This document shows positions 16,004 through 25,133 of a DNA stretch of 64,000 bases, piece by piece (the stretch's first letter is position 1; every line of letters starts with the position of its first letter). The notes under the pieces were generated by a model. The model was not told the DNA's origin and searched no databases. It was given only the letters and a program-made list of their open reading frames with translations. Made by a program: the position numbers and the translations under genes. This stretch comes from Wenzhouxiangella sp. XN24 (lineage in GTDB: Bacteria; Pseudomonadota; Gammaproteobacteria; Steroidobacterales; XN24), in NCBI RefSeq assembly GCF_011064545.1, contig NZ_JAAMFG010000034.1:124001-188000 (forward strand). The letters are read 5' to 3'.

Positions 16004-17548
16004 TCAAAGCTGGCTCTTCGGAATGATGCGTGCGAACCAGGCCATGACCCGCTGTCCCCAGGTCGTCTCCGGCTCCTTCAGGTAAATGATCTCTTCGCCG
16101 TCCTTGTGTCCGCGCCAGCGAAGCGCACCGTCGTCGTTCAGGAACACCTCGTAGGCCTGATTTTCGAGCGCTGCGTCGATCAGCGACGCGTAGCGCAGCG
16201 CGAGTTCGCGGTCGCGGATAATCACGCCCAGTTCCGTATTGAGATTCGCGGAGCGCGGATCGAAGTTGAACGAACCGATGAACACCTCCTTGTCGTCGAC
16301 AATGAAGGCCTTGGTGTGCAGCGTCGCCTTTGCGCCGCTGGCATCGACGAATTCTGTCCCGGCAACGTCCGCATCGGGTCGTGCCTCGTAGATCTCGACC
16401 CCGGCGGCGAGCAGCGGTACGCGTGAGGGTGCGTAGCCGCCATGCACCGTGAACTGGTTGTTCGCCGCCAGCGAATTGGTAATGACGGTCACCTCGACAC
16501 CGCGCTGCTCGAGGGCGGCCAGGCCTTCCACACCGTCTTTCATGGGTACGAAATACGGTGAAATGATGATCAGCTGATGTTGGGCCGAGCGAATGGATTC
16601 GACCAGTGGCGTGACGATCGAATCGGCAGTGCTCGCTTTGGCCTTGATGCCCTTGTCGGGCGAATCGACGACCAGCTCATAAGGCGCCCACCTCAAAATA
16701 TCTTTCCCGGGCTCCAGGTATCGCAGGTATTGCGTACGAACGGCTTCCGCGTACTTCGAGCCGCGGAGGTTGTCCATCGAATCCGAAAGACGGTTGCGCA
16801 ACATATTCAGGGCGGTTTCGGGGGCATCCGGTTTCTTCACGAAGGCCGACACCGGTAAAGAGGCGACGTGATTCCAGTACGTGTCGAACATATCGGACAC
16901 GTCCTGGACCACGGGACCGATCCCCATGACATCCAGGTCGCCGAAATTCGCATCCTCCCGTGCGCCGAAGTATTCGTCCGCTATGTTGCGTCCGCCGATG
17001 ATGGTGACCTGGTTGTCGACGGTGAAGGACTTGTTGTGCATGCGGCGGTTGATACGCCCGAAACCGGTCAAAGCGCTCTGTGCCTTGCCGGCTGCACCAC
17101 GATGGAAGGGATTGAATATGCGGATCTCGAAGTTCGGGTGCGAGTGCAGGGCGGCCAGGTCCGTGTCGTAGCCGGAGGTGAACATGTCGTCGATCAGGAG
17201 TCGCACCCGGACGCCGCGGTCGGCCGCCTGCAGCAGCGTGTATACGAACACCCGCCCGACGATGTCGTTCTTGATCAGGTAGTACTGCACGTCGATGCTT
17301 TTGTCCGCGTGTTGCGCGAGCAGCAGGCGCGCGGTCAGCGCGTCGATTCCGTCATTCATCGAGTAGAAGCCGGACTGCTCCGATGGGCGCTGCGCGACGA
17401 TGGGTTCGACCGCTTTCCCGAGACGCGTATCGGAGGTGTCCGGCAAGACATAGCTCTCTTGCCTTGGGTGGTCATAGTCGATCGTCGCGCAGCCCGCCGC
17501 GACGTACAGGATGCCCAGGATGAAACTGGCGCGGACGGGCCTGTTCAT
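16004..17548 (-). CDS. clsC: ClsC-like phospholipase D lipoprotein (cardiolipin synthase C type)
   Basis: This 514-residue protein has two HKD motifs: H-N-K-S-F-T-V-D followed by I-G-G-R-N, and H-T-K-A-F-I-V-D followed by I-G-S-F-N-F-D-P-R-S. The N-terminus is a lipoprotein signal (V-A-A-G-C), pointing to anchoring at the membrane. Two-HKD proteins of this layout (YmdC/ClsC) make cardiolipin from phosphatidylglycerol and phosphatidylethanolamine, though other phospholipases D share the fold. The ATG at 17546-17548 starts the signal peptide; an in-frame ATG 25 codons upstream is less likely. Confidence 0.82.
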   Translation of the reverse strand: MNRPVRASFILGILYVAAGCATIDYDHPRQESYVLPDTSDTRLGKAVEPIVAQRPSEQSGFYSMNDGIDALTARLLLAQHADKSIDVQYYLIKNDIVGRVFVYTLLQAADRGVRVRLLIDDMFTSGYDTDLAALHSHPNFEIRIFNPFHRGAAGKAQSALTGFGRINRRMHNKSFTVDNQVTIIGGRNIADEYFGAREDANFGDLDVMGIGPVVQDVSDMFDTYWNHVASLPVSAFVKKPDAPETALNMLRNRLSDSMDNLRGSKYAEAVRTQYLRYLEPGKDILRWAPYELVVDSPDKGIKAKASTADSIVTPLVESIRSAQHQLIIISPYFVPMKDGVEGLAALEQRGVEVTVITNSLAANNQFTVHGGYAPSRVPLLAAGVEIYEARPDADVAGTEFVDASGAKATLHTKAFIVDDKEVFIGSFNFDPRSANLNTELGVIIRDRELALRYASLIDAALENQAYEVFLNDDGALRWRGHKDGEEIIYLKEPETTWGQRVMAWFARIIPKSQL

Positions 17549-17670
17549 GTCAAACGACTCCGGTTGAGGCGACCCATGCAGCACGGTGGCCGGCATTGCG
17601 TACGTTGCCACACTGGCGCGCACGAGACGAGTATCATGCGCTGGTCCCGGGCCCGGAGAGCCGTTTCTTT

Positions 17671-18681
17671 ATGTCTTCGAAGTATCTTGGTACCTCCCTG
17701 GTGCTGTGTGCGTTCCTTGTGCCCGGCGGTGCATTGGCCGCCGACGTCATATACATGCAGAACGGTGACCGCATTACCGGCGACATCAAGCGCGTGTGGG
17801 ACAACGAGCTTTTCCTGGAGACGGACTACGCCGACGAATTTCCGGTCTCACTGGACGCCATCGCGCGCATCGAATCCGACGAGGAGCTCGAAATCGAGTT
17901 ACGCGATCACAGCGAGGTGATCGGCCGCTTCGCCACCGATGCCGCGGGCAACATGATCCTGGTCACTGACGCCGGCAGTCGGGCGTTCTCGCCGATGGAT
18001 ATCGAGGAACTCACGGAACTGGAGGACGAGTTCGACTGGGATGTCCGCTCCGATTTCTCCTACAGGGCGACGCAAGGCAACACGGACACCAGCAATTTCC
18101 TGTGGCAGGCAGCGGGCGGCGTGAAGATCGGTGATCATCGCCACCGGGGGGATTTGCGTTTTGATCGCATCGACCAGGACGGGCTCACGACGAAGGAGCA
18201 GTACGCAGCCAACTACGTGTATAGCTGGTTCTTCTCCGACACCTGGTTCCTGGCCTCCGGTATCGGCTACGAACGCGACCCCTTGCGCGAGCTCAGCTAC
18301 CGCTACACGCCCGGTGCCGGGCTGGGTTACCAGTTCTTCGACGATGCCTATCGGCAATTCGAGGTTGCACTCTCCGCTGTCGGCGTTCGAGAGAGACTGG
18401 GCGGCATTACCGAGAAATCGTCCGCCGTGCGTTGGGATCTGCGCTATCGCCGTGACCTGCTCGGCGGTGACCTGGAGTTCTACCATGACCACCGCCTTTG
18501 GACGTATGTCACCGGCCGCTCGAACAAGGTCGTCGATACCACGACCGGCATCCGCTGGGACGTGTGGGGCGACGTCTACATGAACATCCAGTTCGACTGG
18601 GACTGGGAGTCTGAACCGGCGGCCGGTAACGAGAAGGAAGACATCACCTACGCGATCGGCATTGGGGTGGAACTCGATTAG
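17671..18681 (+). CDS. DUF481 outer-membrane-type protein (YdiY-like)
   Basis: This 336-residue protein has a signal peptide ending G-G-A-L-A-A. The mature N-terminus (VIYMQNGDRITGDIK) is a short beta module, and the rest is a DUF481 domain of alternating aromatic beta strands typical of salt-induced outer-membrane proteins such as YdiY. It has no cysteines and ends in hydrophobic strands. It is divergent from the clsC-like gene, sharing a 122-base control region. The exact function of DUF481 proteins is unknown. Confidence 0.82.
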   Translation: MSSKYLGTSLVLCAFLVPGGALAADVIYMQNGDRITGDIKRVWDNELFLETDYADEFPVSLDAIARIESDEELEIELRDHSEVIGRFATDAAGNMILVTDAGSRAFSPMDIEELTELEDEFDWDVRSDFSYRATQGNTDTSNFLWQAAGGVKIGDHRHRGDLRFDRIDQDGLTTKEQYAANYVYSWFFSDTWFLASGIGYERDPLRELSYRYTPGAGLGYQFFDDAYRQFEVALSAVGVRERLGGITEKSSAVRWDLRYRRDLLGGDLEFYHDHRLWTYVTGRSNKVVDTTTGIRWDVWGDVYMNIQFDWDWESEPAAGNEKEDITYAIGIGVELD

Positions 18682-18772
18682 TTGTGCAGGCCGTGCGGCG
18701 ACCAGGTCCCGGAATGGCGGTTCGGCGAGCGCTGCTGGATTTCCGCTTCTGAACGACGCTGCGGTTCCCGAT

Positions 18773-19513
18773 TCAGGGCCGCTCGGCCAGCCATTGCAGG
18801 AACGCCCGGCGCGTCTCGCTGCTGGCTTCCTGCCACCACTCCTTCATGAGATCCAGCGGGTCGGCTTCCCGGGGCGGGGCGGATTTGGTTTCCTGCTCGC
18901 TGACGAGCGGCGACCCGGGGCTCGATGTGCCCGCAGCCGCTGGCGCGCCGGTCGCCGGCAGCGGTTCGACCTCCCGGTGCCCATCCGCGGTCTCCGCCGA
19001 CGGCACGAGCGTGTCGTCAAATGACATGGCCGCCACCAGTCCCCGGCGGAACTGCACGCCGCTGTCCGTGGACGCCGTGCGCCGGCCACTCGAAAGCTCC
19101 TCCGACCAGCCGCTGAAATCGATCGCCAGTTCACGGGCTGCGTCGAGATCCGCCGGCCGGTCGTAATCGAGGCGGTACCGTTCGCCCGCCCGTGCTTCGA
19201 CCACGAACAGGGCAGGGTCGGAACGCAGTACCTCATGCTGTTCGCCCAACTCCCACAGCTCTCGATAGAACACGAGAATTTCATAGCGGCCGGGCGCGAC
19301 CTCGAGAATTTTGTCGCCAATGCTCATCATGCCGCTGCCGCCGGCGATCTCTTTGCCGTTGACCGAGGCCACCTCGAGCTGTTCGGGCATGACGATGGTC
19401 GCGACATCCGCAGGCGCCAGTTGCGAATCGTGCAGGGTGATGGGCTTCGACGCACAGCCCGAGAGGACCCCGGTCGATATCGCGAGCAACAGCAGACAGG
19501 ATAATCTAAACAT
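18773..19513 (-). CDS. DUF2057 lipoprotein
   Basis: This 246-residue protein has a lipobox (V-L-S-G-C) after a short signal sequence, so it is probably membrane-anchored in the envelope. Residues 25-140 fit the DUF2057/YccT family: I-T-L-H-D and MPEQLEVASVNGKEI, then G-R-Y-E-I-L-V-F-Y-R-E-L-W. A proline-, alanine- and serine-rich linker is followed by a charged C-terminal helix (L-M-K-E-W-W-Q-E-A), longer than usual for the family. The ATG at 19511-19513 is preferred because GGAG lies eight bases upstream; the GTG at 19522 overlaps that ribosome site. Confidence 0.75.
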   Translation of the reverse strand: MFRLSCLLLLAISTGVLSGCASKPITLHDSQLAPADVATIVMPEQLEVASVNGKEIAGGSGMMSIGDKILEVAPGRYEILVFYRELWELGEQHEVLRSDPALFVVEARAGERYRLDYDRPADLDAARELAIDFSGWSEELSSGRRTASTDSGVQFRRGLVAAMSFDDTLVPSAETADGHREVEPLPATGAPAAAGTSSPGSPLVSEQETKSAPPREADPLDLMKEWWQEASSETRRAFLQWLAERP

Positions 19514-19744
19514 GTGACGCACTCCGGCAGGCGAGGGACTCGGGCGAGGCTAACACAGAGCCACGACCGGCCGGGTAGTGGCGATCATCGCGATCACAGC
19601 GAGGACACTAGTGATAAGCGACCCTATGTGAGCGGTGGATCGGTCGATCGGGCCGCCAGCCGATGCGATACGAGAATTTCCTCATACGAGTCCGCGCGGT
19701 CGCCGGGACGTACACGCCGGCAGTCGTTTACACTCGGCTGCACG

Positions 19745-20209
19745 ATGAACCGATCCGAGTCGCTTTTTCTCACCGTGTTCGTGCCTGGCGTGGCGCTCGC
19801 GTTTTTGGTGCCCGCATTGGTTTTCGTGTTGTGCGCGCTGTTTGCCGATATGTCGGTGGTCGAAAGCCTTGCAGCCGTCGCGACGCAGTTCCGGGCCGAG
19901 CGCCATCCATTGCTCGGTGCCGCGATCCTCGGCACGCTGCCGGTGGTGGTGCTGACGCTGGTGGGCTGGTTGCTGGCACGCAAGCTCGACAAGGTGCGCG
20001 TGCGCGCGATCGCCCAGGCGGGCCTGGTCGGTATCGCGCTGGTCCTGGTGTGGGTCAATGTCGAGTTCTGGCCGGGCTATCTGCCCGATAGAACCTTCCT
20101 CGGATTTCCGCACGGGCTCGAGTTCGTTATCGGGCCGGTTTTTTTCGCGCCGCCGGCCATGCTGATCGCGATGCTGGCGGCCTGGTTCGCGACGCGCCCG
20201 CCTGCTTAA
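19745..20209 (+). CDS. Hypothetical inner-membrane protein
   Basis: This 154-residue protein has about four transmembrane segments (near 8-32, 55-78, 85-105 and 125-148) and no recognised family. The ATG at 19745 is the first that gives a membrane-type N-terminus. Its stop overlaps the start of the following NTR/SH3-like secreted protein (TAATG), so the two are likely translated together. The 230 bases upstream hold no other convincing gene. Confidence 0.6.
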   Translation: MNRSESLFLTVFVPGVALAFLVPALVFVLCALFADMSVVESLAAVATQFRAERHPLLGAAILGTLPVVVLTLVGWLLARKLDKVRVRAIAQAGLVGIALVLVWVNVEFWPGYLPDRTFLGFPHGLEFVIGPVFFAPPAMLIAMLAAWFATRPPA

Positions 20210-21273
20210 TGAGGCGCATCTTCCTGCTCTTGTGTCTCTCCATCGTTTCGGCGCCAGCCGATGCGTGCCGTTGCGCGCAGCGGAGCCTGGCCGACTATTT
20301 TGATGGAGCCACGGAGGTCACGACGGCCCGGCTGATCGCAGCCAGGCAGAACGATGCAGATCCGGCGCGGCTCGAGCTGCGGTTCGAAATTGTTGCACCG
20401 GCGTGGAAATCATCGCGCACCCTGGCGGTCGGTACGCAGATTAATTACAGCACCGCATCGAGTTCGGCGGCCTGCGGCCTTTCGCCCGAATCAGGGGCCA
20501 TCTACGTGTTGTTCGCGTACTCGTCCGCCGAAACGCCGGAGGCCGAATTGCACGTAGACACCTGCAGCGGGAGTCGGGTGTTGTTGCCGGCTGACGGGCG
20601 AGCACCCGAAGGGTTCAAGGATGTGCCGGCACGTTTCGTGTCGCAGCAACTCAACGCACTGGCCGGCCTCGCCGTGCTCGGTGAGGTCGCGGCGGCACAG
20701 CCCGACCCGACAGATCCGGACAATACGACGCTCGTGGGCTTGCTCGACGTTTCGGGTTTCAGCCACGCCGGGCATGCGCGTCTGTTGGAGAGCCCCGCCC
20801 GCGATGCCCCGATAATTTTGCAGCCCGAAGGCTATGCGGATCTGCAATCCCGCGAGGTGGACTACGAAGTTCCGGCCGCCGTGGTTTATGCCCACGTCGA
20901 CGGCTGGTACAAGCTGCGGACCGCGGACGGCGTATTCGGCTGGTTGCCGCCGGACTATGCGGGCACCTTCTTTCCCTACGCGGATCTGCTTGTCCGTCGC
21001 CTGGCCTATGTATCGCTGCCGTGGCACGGTTTCGTCTGGCCGGCGCCTGGCGCGGGGCTGCCGCTGCGCATGCTTCCGCCTGAAGGAAAACACGAACAGC
21101 CGGTGGAAGTGCTCGAAACACAGATCGTTGGTGGTTCACCCTGGTTCCGCGTCAACCTGATGACGACCAGTCCGTGCGAAGGTGGCGAAAGCGCGCGGGG
21201 CACCGGAGGGTGGGTGCCGGCATATCGCGAAGACGGTACGCCACTCGCCTGGTTTTACTCTCGCGGGTGCTGA
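20209..21273 (+). CDS. Secreted protein with TIMP/NTR-like domain and SH3-like domains
   Basis: This 354-residue exported protein has a signal peptide that ends A-D-A directly before C-R-C, so the mature chain probably begins Cys-x-Cys. The first 120 residues fit the NTR (netrin/TIMP-like) pattern: C-R-C, A-C-G-L followed by a G-x-I-Y-V-L-F-A strand, and D-T-C-S-G-S. Residues about 190-250 contain an SH3-like unit (G-W-Y-K-L-R-T-A-D-G-V-F-G-W-L), and the end may hold another (S-P-W-F-R-V-N plus G-T-G-G-W-V). TIMP-type domains inhibit metalloproteases through the N-terminal cysteine, but bacterial NTR-like domains are mostly uncharacterised. Confidence 0.7.
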   Translation: MRRIFLLLCLSIVSAPADACRCAQRSLADYFDGATEVTTARLIAARQNDADPARLELRFEIVAPAWKSSRTLAVGTQINYSTASSSAACGLSPESGAIYVLFAYSSAETPEAELHVDTCSGSRVLLPADGRAPEGFKDVPARFVSQQLNALAGLAVLGEVAAAQPDPTDPDNTTLVGLLDVSGFSHAGHARLLESPARDAPIILQPEGYADLQSREVDYEVPAAVVYAHVDGWYKLRTADGVFGWLPPDYAGTFFPYADLLVRRLAYVSLPWHGFVWPAPGAGLPLRMLPPEGKHEQPVEVLETQIVGGSPWFRVNLMTTSPCEGGESARGTGGWVPAYREDGTPLAWFYSRGC

Positions 21274-21337
21274 ATGCGAGGAAAAGACTATTCGGTGCGC
21301 TTGGCCGGCGCCCTGCGTACTCTTCTACAATACGAGC

Positions 21338-22135
21338 ATGCAGACAAGTACTCCAAAAGTTAATCAGACCGGCCTGCTTCTGGCCAACACCGCCTCCCTG
21401 CTTTTTGCTCTGGTCATGAATGCCTTGGCCGGCAGTTCCGTCTTCAGCGGGAAAACCGTGGGCGATGTGAGCAAGATTTATGACACGCTGTTCGCGCCCG
21501 CTGGATACGCGTTCGCGATCTGGGGGCTGATTTATCTGCTGCTAATTCTATTCGTCGGATACCAATGGTTCGCGTGGCTGAGGCATAACGACGACCGGGA
21601 ACTGCAACAAACCGGGCTCTGGCTGAGCCTGGCCAACCTGGCCAATGGTTTCTGGATCGTGGCCTGGTTGACCGAGTCCATCGGGATTTCCGTCCTGCTT
21701 ATGCTTGTTCTTCTGATTTCTCTGCTGGTTTTGGTGGTACGGCTTCGGTTGGAAATCTGGGATGCCCCGCTGCGGATCATCGTGTTTGTATGGTGGCCGA
21801 TAGTCATTTATCTGGGCTGGATAGTTGTCGCTACGGTGGCCAATGTGGCCGCCTGGCTGGTCAGCATGGGCTGGCACGGCGGCTTCATGGGGGCGTCGAA
21901 CTGGACCATCCTGTTGATCGCTGCCGCCACGATGATCTACGTCGCTCTGGTCTGGTTCCGCAACATGCGGGAAGCCGCGCTGGTGGGCATCTGGGCGTTG
22001 ATCGCCATCGCTGTGCGGCAATGGCAGACGCACGACGAGATCGTGATCGTCGCTTCGATCGGTGCCGTCACATTGTTCACGATCGTTTCCTGGCACGCCT
22101 ATAAGAATCGGGAGTCTTCACCGTTGGCTCACTGA
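21338..22135 (+). CDS. TspO/MBR-like tryptophan-rich membrane protein
   Basis: This 265-residue, tryptophan-rich protein has about seven to eight hydrophobic helices. The segment FAPAGYAFAIWGLIYLLL (about 48-65) is the TspO/MBR hallmark, followed by L-S-L-A-N-L-A-N-G-F-W-I. It is longer than classical TspO (about 160 residues) and belongs to the long TspO-like group, whose role (porphyrin, sterol or stress signalling) is not settled. The ATG at 21338 begins the conserved part. It stands alone between two unknown secreted-protein genes. Confidence 0.75.
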   Translation: MQTSTPKVNQTGLLLANTASLLFALVMNALAGSSVFSGKTVGDVSKIYDTLFAPAGYAFAIWGLIYLLLILFVGYQWFAWLRHNDDRELQQTGLWLSLANLANGFWIVAWLTESIGISVLLMLVLLISLLVLVVRLRLEIWDAPLRIIVFVWWPIVIYLGWIVVATVANVAAWLVSMGWHGGFMGASNWTILLIAAATMIYVALVWFRNMREAALVGIWALIAIAVRQWQTHDEIVIVASIGAVTLFTIVSWHAYKNRESSPLAH

Positions 22136-22157
22136 TCAGCCAGTCTGTCTGTTCGCA

Positions 22158-23480
22158 CTAGTTGCCGAGCACCTGGTCCAGCCGCGCGTATACAGACTGC
22201 ACATCATTGTGTGCACAGCCCTTGTTGACGAAGGACTGAATACGGTGGCGGCCATCAATTATTTCGCCGATGACGGATTCTGCGCCAGAGGTGGTGCTCC
22301 CCGCGCTGCGGGCGTCGACTTCGCGGCTGAGAATGCTTGAAGCATAGTAAGCCTGGTTGGCCTGGTCATAGGCGAAATAGCGCGGCTCGAACTTCCGATC
22401 GATTGTCAGGGTGTAGGGTTCGCTGGCCTGCCGGCTGCCAATCGTGAAGCCGTCCTGATCGATGGTTCGTTCGATCAGGACGATCTGGAACGACACCGGA
22501 TCGGCGATGTGGGTCGGACATGTCTTCGAGTAGACAATGAGGAATTCGTTGTGGAACTGCCGAAAATAGCCAGTGTAGCGATTGCGAATCTCAGACAGGT
22601 CGCCGGCCACCATTGCGCCCAGGACATCATCGAAGGTCTTGATCGTATCCAGGTCGCGTGAGGCGCCATAGCCGGTTGCAACGGCGGACCACATGCCGTT
22701 GGCCAATGTGGCATCGACGCTGCAATCCTGGCTGGTGCAGATGAAAGTGTCCGCCATCGGGCCGGGGATGAACCTGATCTGCATGACATCCGGACACTGT
22801 GCCTGGACCTGCGGGGCGGCCATCTCAGCGAATCTGCGGAAAGTCCCGAGGCTGGGTTTGCGCGCGCCGCTGGAATTCATGCTGCCAAGCGGCAGCGTCA
22901 TGCGGTCCTGGCAAATGGCGTAGCCCCGAAGTGCGATGCCCGTGAGCAGATCCTGCACGGCCAGCATGACCCGCGGCCCTGAAGGTAGCGCGGCAATCTG
23001 CGCGTCAACTGGATTGGCGGCCGCTGCGACGCTGAGGGCTGCCGCCGTGTTGGCCCAGCCTGCAGAGCGGGCAAATGACGCCACTCGCGGTCTGTCGGGC
23101 CGGTTGGCCAGGACGGTGTCCACGCGCTCGAGTTCCGGGCAGGCCGACTGCAACTGCTCGACAAGCCGGCCGGCCAGGCCGTCGGCATTGAGATCGGCAA
23201 ACTTACCCGACTTTTCGAAGCGAGTGACGTCTGCACGATCATTGATACTCAGGTCTGCCTCGATCTGCTCCCCGCATGGTCCTTGATAATGGGCGAGATC
23301 GGTGCTGGCGACGCCCCGCAACATGACGGCAATCACGAGCTGCCCGTCTGGCAGGCTCTGGGTCATGACCTGATACGGGCCGTCGGATTCCACGTTGGGC
23401 TGGGAGGCCGAGGTCGGAACAGACGCCGCCAGCATGGTGACGGTGGCCAGTGCAGACAATACCGACTGTGATCTCAACAT
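22158..23480 (-). CDS. Secreted hypothetical protein
   Basis: This 440-residue protein has a signal peptide cleaved near S-V-P-T-S-A-S. The mature part contains several spaced cysteines that could form disulfides (G-P-C-G, Q-S-A-C-P, A-I-C-Q-D, A-Q-C-P-D, F-I-C-T-S-Q-D-C, K-T-C-P). No catalytic motif or known family was recognised. It converges with the TspO-like gene, and the 239 bases between it and fic hold no convincing gene. Export and disulfide folding are inferences from the signal peptide and cysteine spacing. Confidence 0.65.
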   Translation of the reverse strand: MLRSQSVLSALATVTMLAASVPTSASQPNVESDGPYQVMTQSLPDGQLVIAVMLRGVASTDLAHYQGPCGEQIEADLSINDRADVTRFEKSGKFADLNADGLAGRLVEQLQSACPELERVDTVLANRPDRPRVASFARSAGWANTAAALSVAAAANPVDAQIAALPSGPRVMLAVQDLLTGIALRGYAICQDRMTLPLGSMNSSGARKPSLGTFRRFAEMAAPQVQAQCPDVMQIRFIPGPMADTFICTSQDCSVDATLANGMWSAVATGYGASRDLDTIKTFDDVLGAMVAGDLSEIRNRYTGYFRQFHNEFLIVYSKTCPTHIADPVSFQIVLIERTIDQDGFTIGSRQASEPYTLTIDRKFEPRYFAYDQANQAYYASSILSREVDARSAGSTTSGAESVIGEIIDGRHRIQSFVNKGCAHNDVQSVYARLDQVLGN

Positions 23481-23719
23481 TTGGCGCTTCCTTCACACTA
23501 GACCATGACTTGAACAAGGCTTCGGGTAGATAGCCCTTATGGGGGGCTTAGGTTAGCACCGGCGTTTGACATTGTGGCGCGTTGTATATCTGGTTTTCGG
23601 TGCCATTCCTCGCCCGGTGCAGGTCGAATAGAGTCCGCGTTTGCGCAAACCAGCGCGATCAGCAGCTGCCTTGGAATATTTATGGCGTCTGTCGGAAGGT
23701 CACTGGGCGATCGGCGCGA

Positions 23720-24868
23720 TCACTGCGACAGCAACTCGATGTAGGGCTGGTAACTGTAAAGCCGATTCTTCTTCTGGCCGGTCATCTCCGTCACGATGCC
23801 CAGGTCTTCAAGTACTTTGACGGCCGCATTGGCGGTCGGAAAGGTGGTGTCCAGCCGCTTGCGCGCCCGCTCGATGGTGAAGCGCGGCATCATCGGCAGC
23901 ATTTCAAACAGTCGATAGCTGGCAGGTCCCGCCTTCGCCGATTCCAGCAGACGGCGCCGGTCGCTCGCAACCAGAGTTGCGATGGCGATGATGCCGCGTT
24001 CGGCTTCACTCGCGGCTGTTGCCACGCCCTCAAGAAAGAACGCGACCCAGGACTCCCAGTCACCCTCGCTGCGGATGATCGACAGGCGGCGGTAATATTC
24101 GGCCTGGTGCCGTTTCAGGTAGCCGCTCAGGTACATGAGCGGCTCGGGGAGCAGTCGCCAGTATTCGAGCAGCGATGCGATCAGCAGACGTCCGATGCGG
24201 CCATTGCCGTCGAGGAAAGGATGAATCGTCTCGAACTGAGCGTGTGCCAGCGCGATTTTCACGAGAGGCGGGAGCGTGTCGGCGTCATCGTGAATGAATC
24301 GCTCCAGGTCGGCCAGCAGATCTGGCACCCGGTCGGCCGGTGGCGGCACGAAGGCGGCGTTGCCCGGACGAGTGCCGCCGATCCAGTTCTGGGAGCGCCG
24401 CAGCTCCCCGGGCTGCTTGCCGGCACCGCGTACCCCGTCCATCAGGACACGGTGAGCCTCACGCAGCATGCGCACGCTGATTGGTAAACTATTGGGATCG
24501 CGGAGGTTGTCCTGTACCAGCCGAAATGCCCGCAGATAGTTGGTGACCTCCTCAAGGTCTTCCGTGTTGCTGACGGCGAACCCGGCTTCCTCATCGAACA
24601 GGTCGGTCAATGTGGCCTGGGTGCCTTCGATTTGCGAGGTCAGCAGTGCCTCCTTGCGGATCGCGCTGTACAGGAGCCAGTCGACGGATGGCACCAGCCC
24701 CGATACCCCGGACAGGCGGGCGAGTGTGAGCTCTGCCTGGTGGTTCAGGTCCGCATACACTTCCGGTCCCAGCGCAGGTTCGGCCGGGGGCAGCGGATGC
24801 GGCACGAAGGCTTGAACCGATTCACTCTGCGTGGTCGAGAGGGCGTAAGTGCCGGTGACGCGCTTCAT
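23720..24868 (-). CDS. Fic-family AMP-transferase with C-terminal winged helix
   Basis: This is a 382-residue class II Fic protein. It has an inhibitory motif T-S-Q-I-E-G (77-82, matching S/T-x3-E-G/N) and the active-site loop HPFLDGNGRIGR (216-227). The C-terminal 70 residues (F-T-I-E-R-A-R-K-R-L, then A-A-V-K-V-L-E-D-L-G-I-V) look like a winged helix-turn-helix. The layout is that of SoFic-type adenylyl-transferases, which modify protein hydroxyls with AMP from ATP. Upstream lie evenly spaced palindromes that could be its own operators. No Shine-Dalgarno motif precedes the ATG. No antitoxin gene is adjacent; inhibition is intrinsic. Confidence 0.88.
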   Translation of the reverse strand: MKRVTGTYALSTTQSESVQAFVPHPLPPAEPALGPEVYADLNHQAELTLARLSGVSGLVPSVDWLLYSAIRKEALLTSQIEGTQATLTDLFDEEAGFAVSNTEDLEEVTNYLRAFRLVQDNLRDPNSLPISVRMLREAHRVLMDGVRGAGKQPGELRRSQNWIGGTRPGNAAFVPPPADRVPDLLADLERFIHDDADTLPPLVKIALAHAQFETIHPFLDGNGRIGRLLIASLLEYWRLLPEPLMYLSGYLKRHQAEYYRRLSIIRSEGDWESWVAFFLEGVATAASEAERGIIAIATLVASDRRRLLESAKAGPASYRLFEMLPMMPRFTIERARKRLDTTFPTANAAVKVLEDLGIVTEMTGQKKNRLYSYQPYIELLSQ

Positions 24869-24870
24869 GG

Positions 24871-24937
24871 TAAAGATGTCTTTAGTACAAACTTGACGTA
24901 TTAAAGCATCCTTTAATTTATTGCGCTACCGCTAAAG
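24871..24937. promoter_or_regulatory. Operator-like palindromes at 31-base spacing upstream of fic
   Basis: TAAAGATGTCTTTA (24871-24884) and TTAAAGCATCCTTTAA (24901-24916) share the core TAAAG-N4-CTTTA; a third TAAAG half-site starts at 24933. The TAAAG units begin at 24871, 24902 and 24933, exactly 31 bases apart (three helical turns). The first ends two bases from the fic start codon, so a bound protein would block translation or transcription. Confidence 0.5.
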
Positions 24938-25098
24938 CAGCATCCATTGGAAGCTTGGAGACGACCCCTCGCCCAGCCGCACGGCGAGCCTCCCCGTCAT
25001 CGGTTTTTCGATCACGCACCTCAGCCCCTCCGTCCAAGTTGGAGGCTGACAGAATCCTGACGAAACGGAGCCGAATCCAGCCTTCTGGAGCGTAATCC

Positions 25099-25133
25099 AA
25101 AAAAATAAGCCGCTAATAAAATCAGCGGCTTAT
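25099..25133 (-). terminator. Intrinsic terminator of ssrA
   Basis: On the minus strand a ten-base-pair stem (ATAAGCCGCT pairing with AGCGGCTTAT across a nine-base loop) is followed by seven U residues. It ends transcription about ten bases after the encoded tmRNA 3' CCA. Confidence 0.85.

Noticed and set aside
23720-24868. Fic-antitoxin toxin-antitoxin module
   Set aside because: The inhibitory motif is inside the same protein (class II) and no small antitoxin gene lies next to it.
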